This document shows, piece by piece, positions 58,057-64,000 of a stretch of DNA of 64,000 bases. Within the stretch, counting starts at the first letter, position 1; every line of letters begins with the position of its first letter. This DNA comes from Caldilineaceae bacterium (GTDB lineage: Bacteria; Chloroflexota; Anaerolineae; Caldilineales; Caldilineaceae), in NCBI GenBank assembly GCA_020634755.1, contig JACKBC010000005.1, forward strand, positions 1 through 64,000. The letters run 5' to 3'. The translations under genes were made by a program, and so were the position numbers. The notes under the pieces are model-generated. The model saw only the letters and a program-made list of their open reading frames with translations, did not search any database and was not told the DNA's origin.

Positions 58057-59400
58057 ATGATCAATGCTATGGCATCACAAACGAGTACGCGCAAAGTAAA
58101 TAGTACATCCGGCAGCTACGATTGGGGGTTGATGACCATTGTGGTGAGCCTGCTGGCCATGGGCTTGGTCATGGTCTTTAGCTCCAGCTATGGCCCCTCC
58201 ATCCGCAATTTTGAATCGCCATTTTACTATTTTACGCGTCAGGGAATGTGGGCCTTTTTGGGATTATGCGCTTTGTTTGTGGCGGCGCGCATCCGTTATA
58301 CTGTGTGGGAACGCTGGAGCATTGGTCTGATGGCGGTGGCGCTGTTGGGGTTGCTGCTTTTGATCCCCTTTGGTGTGGAAAAGTTTGGGGCTTCGCGCAC
58401 CTTTTTTGGCGGCAGCGTACAGCCCAGCGAGCCAGCCAAGATCATTGTGATCATCTACATCAGTTCGTGGTTGGCCAGCAAAGGCGCACGCATCAAAGAT
58501 GTGCGCGTGGGGTTGATTCCATTTAGCGTGCTGCTGGGTTTTATTACGGTGCTGATTGTGTTTCAGCCGGACATTAGCACGGCGGTGCTGGTGGTGGCCA
58601 CGGCGCTGATCATGTTCTTTATTGCCGGCGCCGACCTGAAGCAGCTAATTTTTATCGGCATTGGCACGGCTCTTACCTTCTGGCTTATTATTACCAACAG
58701 CACGTATGCCGGTGACCGTGTGCAGAAATATTGGGACGCCATTGCCAATCCGCTGACCAGCGCCGACTGGCAGGTGCGCACATCTTCCCTAGCCATTCAA
58801 GATGGAGGCATTTTGGGCGTGGGGATTGCCGCCAGCAAACAGAACGTGCCGCTGGCTTGGAGCGACAGCATCTTTGCCATTATTGGCGCCGAAACGGGGC
58901 TGGTGGGCGCGCTGTTGGTCATCATGCTCTTTGCCCTGTTGGCCTATCGCGGATTGCGCACCGCGCTGCGTGCGCCCGACAACTTTGGCATGTTGCTGGC
59001 CACCGGCATTACGTCGATGCTTGTTTTGCAGGCGCTGCTCAACATGGCCGTGGCCGTAGGCGCCGCACCCATTACGGGGGTCACACTGCCTTTTGTCTCC
59101 TATGGCGGCAGCTCACTGGTGACGGCGCTGGCGGCGGTGGGCGTGCTGCTGAGCATTAGCCGCTACAGCAGCGAAGTAGCGAGCAATACATCTGAATTGG
59201 GAAAGTTAGCCTATGCGCGTTTTGATTTCGGGTGGGGGAACCGGCGGTCACGTGTATCCCGCACTAGCCGTAGCCGATCATCTACGAGCCGCAAATCGAC
59301 CAGCAGTCGCCGCTCAACGCCAGCCAGTCGGAGTACAACCAGCCGTAGCCGCTCTGGCTCAACGCGCACAGCCAGCCGCGGTCGTACATCCCGCAGCTGA
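58057..59400 (+). CDS. ftsW: Peptidoglycan polymerase FtsW with Arg/Ser-rich C-terminal tail
   Basis: A 447-residue protein from ATG 58057; a TTG at 58030 or ATG 58069 are alternatives. Ten membrane helices of the SEDS family are present, with VMVFSSSYGPS near the start, GGSVQPSEPAKIIVIIY, FQPDISTAVLVVATA and TGVTLPFVSYGGSSLVTALAAVG. It polymerises lipid II at the septum with FtsI. The ordinary end lies near YSSEVASNTSELGKLAYARF. Beyond it, 60 or so residues of RS-type sequence (RTSRSRSSTSRKSTSSRRS and so on) are encoded out of frame within murG. The tail is cytoplasmic by topology. Confidence 0.93.
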   Translation: MINAMASQTSTRKVNSTSGSYDWGLMTIVVSLLAMGLVMVFSSSYGPSIRNFESPFYYFTRQGMWAFLGLCALFVAARIRYTVWERWSIGLMAVALLGLLLLIPFGVEKFGASRTFFGGSVQPSEPAKIIVIIYISSWLASKGARIKDVRVGLIPFSVLLGFITVLIVFQPDISTAVLVVATALIMFFIAGADLKQLIFIGIGTALTFWLIITNSTYAGDRVQKYWDAIANPLTSADWQVRTSSLAIQDGGILGVGIAASKQNVPLAWSDSIFAIIGAETGLVGALLVIMLFALLAYRGLRTALRAPDNFGMLLATGITSMLVLQALLNMAVAVGAAPITGVTLPFVSYGGSSLVTALAAVGVLLSISRYSSEVASNTSELGKLAYARFDFGWGNRRSRVSRTSRSRSSTSRKSTSSRRSTPASRSTTSRSRSGSTRTASRGRTSRS

Positions 59401-60493
59401 GGCGGTAGAAGTTGGGACAGTAGAAGTTGAAGTGGCGAGCGCCAATGATCTGCTCTGGATTGGCAGCAAAGGCGGCATGGAGCAAGCGCTGGTGGAGCGG
59501 GCCCACATTGCCTATCGCGGCATCGACACCGGCAAGATCAACGGGCTGCGTCCCTGGCAAGCCGTGCGCAACATTGGTCGCATGGCGCGCGGCGTGATGC
59601 AAGCGGTCAAGCTGATTGATGCCTTTCGGCCACATGTTTGTCTGGTGACGGGGGGCTATGTGTGTACACCGGTGGTGGCGGCCTGCCGCTGGCGAGGCAT
59701 ACCGGTCATGATCTATCTGCCCGATATGGCGCCGGGGTGGGCCATCCGCACGTTGAGCTACTTGGCCCAGCGCGTGGCCATTACGCTACCGGGCGCGGCG
59801 GAACACTTTGGCGGGCTCTATCCGCAGGGCAAAGCCGTGGTTACCGGATATCCGGTGCGGGCGGAATTGGTGACGGCGGCCCAAGATCGTCACCAGGCCC
59901 GGCGACATCTGGCGCAGGCGCTGGAATGTCCATTGGATGGCAATCTGCCGTTATTGCTGGTGTGGGGCGGCAGCCAGGGCGCCCGCTCGATTAATCAGGC
60001 CACCTGGGCCGCGCTGGCGGATTTAACACAGCATGCTCAGATATTGCATGCCGTGGGGGAGCGCGACTGGCCGCTATATGCAGATGAGTTCAAGCCGCAT
60101 GTAGACGAATTGCCGCCGGCTTTGCGAGCCAACTATTGTCCCTTGCCCTATCTGCATGAGGAGATGACGCTGGCGCTGGCCGCCGCCGACCTCACCGTGG
60201 CGCGGGCGGGCGCCAGCACGCTGGGTGAATTCCCAGTGGCCAAGCTGCCCTCGATTTTGGCGCCGCTGCCCTTTGCCGGCGTCAACCAGATGCGCAATGC
60301 AGCCGAGTTGGTTGACCGTGGCGCGGCAGTTGTGTTGGCCGATGAACAATTAAAAGATAAACTGACCGAGACTGTGTTGATGCTGTTGACCGATGAGCCC
60401 AAGCGGCTGCACATGGAGGAGGTTCTGGCGCAGATGGCGCAGTCTGAGGCCGCCGCCAATATTGCACACGAATTGGAGAAGCTGGTCGGCTAA
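59213..60493 (+). CDS. murG: UDP-GlcNAc:lipid I N-acetylglucosaminyltransferase MurG
   Basis: A 426-residue glycosyltransferase, about 65 longer than usual. ISGGGTGGHVYPALAVADHL (N-terminal GGTGGH loop) and LVTGGYVCTPVVAACRWRG are intact. The C-terminal UDP-sugar site reads LLVWGGSQGARSIN and AGASTLGEF. Between ADHLRA and DLLWIGSKGG, where family members have about ten residues, an Ala/Val/Gln/Pro-rich insertion of about 50 residues occurs (about 28-77). This insertion is encoded by the DNA that also codes for the ftsW tail. MurG converts lipid I to lipid II at the inner leaflet. GGGAAAG lies 7 nt before the ATG. Confidence 0.95.
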   Translation: MRVLISGGGTGGHVYPALAVADHLRAANRPAVAAQRQPVGVQPAVAALAQRAQPAAVVHPAAEAVEVGTVEVEVASANDLLWIGSKGGMEQALVERAHIAYRGIDTGKINGLRPWQAVRNIGRMARGVMQAVKLIDAFRPHVCLVTGGYVCTPVVAACRWRGIPVMIYLPDMAPGWAIRTLSYLAQRVAITLPGAAEHFGGLYPQGKAVVTGYPVRAELVTAAQDRHQARRHLAQALECPLDGNLPLLLVWGGSQGARSINQATWAALADLTQHAQILHAVGERDWPLYADEFKPHVDELPPALRANYCPLPYLHEEMTLALAAADLTVARAGASTLGEFPVAKLPSILAPLPFAGVNQMRNAAELVDRGAAVVLADEQLKDKLTETVLMLLTDEPKRLHMEEVLAQMAQSEAAANIAHELEKLVG

Positions 60494-60552
60494 TCAGCCG
60501 GTCAGCTTGTCAGCCAGTCAGCCAATAGCTGAACTGCTGACCGCTGACTGCT
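60493..60552 (+). repeat. Inverted TCAGC/GCTGA array after murG
   Basis: CAGCCGG-TCAGCTT-GTCAGCC-AGTCAGCC on the left is complementary to CTGAACTGCTGACCGCTGACTGC on the right. It lies between murG and the next gene. Confidence 0.55.
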
Positions 60553-60567
60553 ATAAAAGGTGTACCC

Positions 60568-61353
60568 ATGAATGAACAAATCCAACTCTTTGTAGCCTTT
60601 TTGATTTATATATCGATATTTGGTTGGATTGGGAGTCAGTTGAGCGCGCGGCGGATGCAGTGGCTGTTTGCCGTTACGGTCGTTTCGTATCTGTTCGTCT
60701 TTTTCGCCGGCAGCGCCACGATTATTCGGATGCTCAATCTGGCCAGCAAGGCGTTGACTTTTGTACGGGCGGGGGGCTTGGGGGCCAATCCAGATGCGGC
60801 CATGTCCCAAATCGGCAATGCTCCACAGATTATTACGGCAGAGGGAACATACATCTTTCTGTGGTTGATCTGGGTGGTCGGCCTGATTATTGCCTTTAAT
60901 GTTATTACCAAGCGCGTGGAAAAGGGACCATCCGACGCCTACGCAATTATGTGGGGCATGGCTGGCGGCATTTTGCTGCTCTGGTGTCTCTTGCCCATGA
61001 TGCTCAACGTGATTGCACCCAACGTGCTCTTTGTGCCAGAGACGCCTACGCGCCCGGTGCTGCGCGATCAGCTGCTGACGGCCTGGAATGCAAGCAAGAT
61101 CACGTGGAATGCATTGGGCGCCTATATCGACCGTCTGGCCCTCGACGCCAATCTTGGCATCGACTTTGGCCAAGTCTGGCGGGCGACCCTGCTGGCGGGT
61201 TTTGTCTATATTGTATACACTATTTTCAAAAGCCGCGAGCAAAAAGAGACCAATATTCCTTACAGCAGTTTTGCTCGCTTTTTGGCCATTATATTTATGG
61301 TCTATCTGGCCATTCAGATCTATCTTGGAACGGGCGGCATAAAGATTTGGTAA
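60568..61353 (+). CDS. Uncharacterised multi-pass membrane protein in the dcw cluster
   Basis: A 261-residue protein with about six membrane helices (LFVAFLIYISIFGWIGS, LFAVTVVSYLFVFFAGS, YIFLWLIWVVGLIIAFNVIT, GGILLLWCLLPMMLNVI, WRATLLAGFVYIVYTIF, FLAIIFMVYLAIQIYLG). One larger loop of about 60 residues lies between helices 4 and 5. No known division protein family was recognised. It sits between murG and murC, 12 bp from the next gene, so it is probably co-transcribed with peptidoglycan genes. A role in lipid II handling or the divisome is only inferred from position. Confidence 0.8.
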   Translation: MNEQIQLFVAFLIYISIFGWIGSQLSARRMQWLFAVTVVSYLFVFFAGSATIIRMLNLASKALTFVRAGGLGANPDAAMSQIGNAPQIITAEGTYIFLWLIWVVGLIIAFNVITKRVEKGPSDAYAIMWGMAGGILLLWCLLPMMLNVIAPNVLFVPETPTRPVLRDQLLTAWNASKITWNALGAYIDRLALDANLGIDFGQVWRATLLAGFVYIVYTIFKSREQKETNIPYSSFARFLAIIFMVYLAIQIYLGTGGIKIW

Positions 61354-61365
61354 TCGAGATACATC

Positions 61366-61902
61366 ATGGGGCCTATTGAAACAGTTTTTATCGGTATAGG
61401 GGTGGTCTTGGCCATTATTGGCGTCACGCGGGGGCACGTCAAAGAAATTGGTGTGATGATTATTCTCTTCACGCTGATCTTTTTGCTGCTCTTTTTAGAA
61501 GCTCGCATTATGCGCGTGTTCACCATTATCTTTGGCCCCATGTCTACCGTCAACCGGCTGGATCCTAATAACTTGCTCTATTTTGTGTTGTTTTCGGGCG
61601 TTTATTTATCTATGGTCTATGCCAGCTATAGCGGCCGCGTGCTCGATCTAAAAGCTAATCAAGTAGCCGGCACGCAGGGCGCGTTTTACGATCTGCTGCT
61701 GGGCATTACCAATGCCTATCTGATTTCGGGCATGGTCTGGTACTATCTGGACAAATTCCAATACCCATTGCCTTCCATCCAACTGCCGCTGACGGCAACG
61801 GCGCAGGCACTCATTCCATTTTTGCCTGGCAATCTTTTTCCATCACCCTTTTTCTGGATTGTGCCGGTGGCAATTATGCTGCTGCTCAAAGTAATAGGAT
61901 AA
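61366..61902 (+). CDS. CvpA-like membrane protein in the dcw cluster
   Basis: A 178-residue membrane protein with five or so helices. The opening VFIGIGVVLAIIGVTRGHVKEIGVMI resembles the N-terminus of CvpA family proteins (helix followed by G-x-x-RG-x-x-xE). The rest (YFVLFSGVYLSMVYASYSG, YDLLLGITNAYLISGMVWYYL) does not carry a clear signature. It lies 12 bp after the previous unknown gene and 6 bp before murC. CvpA-type proteins are poorly defined membrane proteins linked to envelope functions. Confidence 0.75.
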   Translation: MGPIETVFIGIGVVLAIIGVTRGHVKEIGVMIILFTLIFLLLFLEARIMRVFTIIFGPMSTVNRLDPNNLLYFVLFSGVYLSMVYASYSGRVLDLKANQVAGTQGAFYDLLLGITNAYLISGMVWYYLDKFQYPLPSIQLPLTATAQALIPFLPGNLFPSPFFWIVPVAIMLLLKVIG

Positions 61903-61908
61903 GTACCC

Positions 61909-63336
61909 ATGACAACCAACTGGCGCACCAAGCTTGCACATCCCGGCCCCGATTTGCACGTTCATCTATTGGGGATTGGCGGCGCTGGCCTTGGTCCCAT
62001 TGCGCACATGCTTTTGGAAATGGGCGTGCGCATCAGCGGCAGCGACCGCCAGCGCAGCGCCAATACGGATCGGCTGGCGCAGGCCGGCGCCCAGGTGTAC
62101 ATTGGCCAGGTTGCCGCCAATTTGACCGAGCTGACGCCTGCTCAGCGGCCCGACGTCGTGCTGATCAGCAGCGCCGTGGCTGCCGACAATCCAGAGCGGC
62201 AGGCCGCCACCGCATTGGGCCTGCCCGTCGTCAAGCGCAACGATTTTCTAAGTACGCTGCTGGCCCGGCGCAAAGTGATTGCCATTGCCGGCGCCCACGG
62301 CAAAAGCACCACCACGGCCATGATTGTCAAAGTCCTGCGCGAAGGGGGCATTGATGCCGGCTATATTATTGGCGCCAATCTGCCCGGCTATGGCAACGCG
62401 GCCGCCGGCCGCGATGACTATTTTGTCATCGAAGCGGATGAATATGACTATATGTTTCTGGGGCTCAAGCCGGCGCTGGCCGTCATCACCAGCGTGGAGT
62501 GGGATCACCCTGATTGTTACCCCACGCCGGAGAGTTTTCACCAAGCTTTTGCCCAATTTGTGGCGCTGGTGCAGCCAGATGGATTGGTGGTCTCTTGTGC
62601 CGACGATGCCGGGGCCGAAGCATTGCGCCGAGGCTGGACCGCGCAACGCCCCACGTGGCTTACCTACGGCCTGGATGAGTTGGCTCACCTGCGCGCCGAT
62701 GATCCGCAGGCCGAGGCGGGCAGTGGTTATGGCGCCGAGCTGCAACTATACAATGCCCCCATGGGCGAGCTAAAGCTGCGGGCGCCGGGGCTGCACAATA
62801 TGCGCAACGCGCTGGCCGCAGTGGCCGCTGGCTGCTGGTGTGGCGTACCGGTGACCGAATCGAGCCGCATTTTGGCTGAATTTGGCGGCGTGTCGCGGCG
62901 TTTTGAGATCAAGGGAGAAGTCAATGGAGTGGTGATCATCGATGACTACGCCCATAATCCCACCAAGATCCGGGCCGCTTTGGCGGCGGCGCGCGCCTAT
63001 TATGCCGAAAGACGCATTTGGGCCGTGGTGCAGCCGCACACCTTTAGCCGCACCAAAGAGCTATTGCCCCAGCTGGTGCAGAGTTTTGGCGATGCGGACA
63101 ACGTGCTGGTGACCGATATTTTTGCGGCCCGCGAACGCGATACCGGCTTAATCAACTCGGCCCAGGTGGTGGCGGCCAGTCCGCATCCGGCCATTCAGCA
63201 CACGCCCCAATTGCGCGATGCAGTCGAACGGCTGGCGCATGACGTGCGACCCGGTGATGTGGTCATTACGCTGGGCGCCGGTGACAGCTACAAAATTGGC
63301 GAAATGTTGATGCAAGAATTGCGGGTGAGCGCATGA
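61909..63336 (+). CDS. murC: UDP-MurNAc--L-alanine ligase MurC
   Basis: A 475-residue Mur ligase. The N-terminal HVHLLGIGGAGLGPIAHML, the ATP loop IAGAHGKSTTTAMIVK, EADEYDYMFLGLKPALAVIT and the metal-binding EWDHPDCYP, HNMRNALAAVAA and DDYAHNPTKIRAALAA blocks are intact. It adds L-Ala to UDP-MurNAc. It ends in ATGA overlapping the murB start, so the two are translationally coupled. Confidence 0.97.
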   Translation: MTTNWRTKLAHPGPDLHVHLLGIGGAGLGPIAHMLLEMGVRISGSDRQRSANTDRLAQAGAQVYIGQVAANLTELTPAQRPDVVLISSAVAADNPERQAATALGLPVVKRNDFLSTLLARRKVIAIAGAHGKSTTTAMIVKVLREGGIDAGYIIGANLPGYGNAAAGRDDYFVIEADEYDYMFLGLKPALAVITSVEWDHPDCYPTPESFHQAFAQFVALVQPDGLVVSCADDAGAEALRRGWTAQRPTWLTYGLDELAHLRADDPQAEAGSGYGAELQLYNAPMGELKLRAPGLHNMRNALAAVAAGCWCGVPVTESSRILAEFGGVSRRFEIKGEVNGVVIIDDYAHNPTKIRAALAAARAYYAERRIWAVVQPHTFSRTKELLPQLVQSFGDADNVLVTDIFAARERDTGLINSAQVVAASPHPAIQHTPQLRDAVERLAHDVRPGDVVITLGAGDSYKIGEMLMQELRVSA

Positions 63337-64000
63337 TCGCAGCGGCGGACCCGGTCGTACAGGAAAGTGCGCTAGCGCTGGACGCCCCGGCCAAATTCGG
63401 CGTGCAGATCGAGCGGGCCGTTCCGCTGGCGGCCATGACGACCATGCGGGTGGGCGGCGCGGCCGACTACTTTGCCACCGTCACGCAGACGCATCACCTG
63501 TTGAAGCTGGTGCGCTGGGCGCGGGCGGTTGATTTGCCCTATTTGATTTTGGGCGGCGGCAGCAACATTCTGATCAGCGATCGCGGCGTGCGCGGGCTGG
63601 TGATCCACAATCGTTGCCGCCATGTGCGCATTGATGCGCCGCCTTGCTGCAACGTGGTGCATGACGACGGCATGTATTTGATGGCCGAAAGCGGTGCGGC
63701 CATGGCCGGGGCGGCGCGTACCAGCGTGCGCGCCGGACTGACCGGGCTGGAATGGGCGGTCAGCGTGCCGGGTACGGTGGGGGGCGCCGTGGTGGGCAAT
63801 GCCGGCGCCCACGGTGGCGAGGTAAAAGATTGTCTACATACGGCGCTGCTGGTGGATGCCGCCGGCGAGGTGCAAGAATACACCAATGCGGATTTCGCCT
63901 ATGCCTATCGCACCAGCAGCTTGAAGCAGAACCGGCATCAAGAAAATGGGCTGCCGCAGCCGCTGCGGGCCGGTTTTGGCCCCGTGTTGCTCAGCGCCAA
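63333..64000 (+). CDS. murB: UDP-N-acetylenolpyruvoylglucosamine reductase MurB, N-terminal part
   Basis: The first 222 codons of MurB run off the window end; the ATG at 63333 shares ATGA with murC. TTMRVGGAADYFATV, LILGGGSNILISDRGVRGLV and the FAD-binding GLEWAVSVPGTVGGAVVGNAG are clear, and YAYRTSSLK gives the type I active-site region with Tyr-Arg. The C-terminal Ser/Glu catalytic residues lie beyond the window. It makes UDP-MurNAc from the enolpyruvyl precursor with NADPH. A short Cys pair (PPCCN) in the FAD domain is unusual. Confidence 0.95.
   Translation, partial: MIAAADPVVQESALALDAPAKFGVQIERAVPLAAMTTMRVGGAADYFATVTQTHHLLKLVRWARAVDLPYLILGGGSNILISDRGVRGLVIHNRCRHVRIDAPPCCNVVHDDGMYLMAESGAAMAGAARTSVRAGLTGLEWAVSVPGTVGGAVVGNAGAHGGEVKDCLHTALLVDAAGEVQEYTNADFAYAYRTSSLKQNRHQENGLPQPLRAGFGPVLLSA

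Overview
The window looks like a chromosomal segment of a free-living Chloroflexota bacterium, most likely Caldilineae or Anaerolineae. This rests on moderate-to-high GC, large secreted proteins built from SdrD-type B repeats, lamin-tail and CotH domains, a recurrent [YF]-[LM]-P-[LVF] tail on secreted proteins, a System I cytochrome c maturation set whose CcmE has Cys instead of His, and a long division/cell-wall (dcw) cluster. No tRNA, rRNA, CRISPR array, prophage or intact insertion sequence was seen. The taxonomic call is an inference.

Layout. 1-4.8 kb: a truncated family 2 glycosyltransferase, a secreted SdrD-like protein, a formyltransferase and a YggX-type iron protein. 4.8-11.5 kb: a TetR/FAD-oxidase pair, a membrane-anchored methyltransferase, a cupin, and a NarL-type response regulator with its histidine kinase. 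11.7-18 kb: a tightly packed three-gene operon of large exported proteins, one of unknown fold. 18-21.4 kb: argG-argJ behind a roughly 400-nt structured leader. 21.6-27 kb: a secreted SGNH esterase with SdrD repeats, a short-chain dehydrogenase and a divergent QueA-like protein. 27.1-33.3 kb: MBL hydrolase, DUF952, DUF2007, ccmE, a membrane cytochrome c, ccmA, ccmB, ccmC and ccmD. 33.4-40.8 kb: an HxlR regulator, a giant CotH/lamin-tail protein, a PlsC acyltransferase and a DUF429 protein. 40.8-47.5 kb: DUF4129, DUF58, a ceramidase-like protein, a small helical protein, a nucleoside deaminase and a TolB-like protein. 48.1-64 kb: mraZ, rsmH, an ftsL-like gene, ftsI, murF, two tandem mraY genes, murD, ftsW, murG, two uncharacterised membrane proteins, murC and a truncated murB.

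How the genes work together. The dcw block holds nearly the whole cytoplasmic branch of peptidoglycan precursor synthesis (murF, mraY, murD, murG, murC, murB) with the septal synthase pair (ftsW, ftsI). It is preceded by direct TGGG repeats that look like MraZ operators. The ccm block makes the haem delivery and export apparatus and carries its own cytochrome c.

Most unusual signals: (1) two families of short palindromic elements, A (about 85 bp) and B (about 78 bp), that recur at least 5 and 8 times and often sit side by side; (2) a 188-bp out-of-frame overlap in which ftsW gains an Arg/Ser tail and murG gains a matching insertion; (3) two similar, apparently intact mraY genes in tandem; (4) a shared short hydrophobic Pro motif on five exported proteins; (5) heptamer-like inverted arrays in many spacers; (6) a long structured argG leader with a candidate promoter and a terminator.
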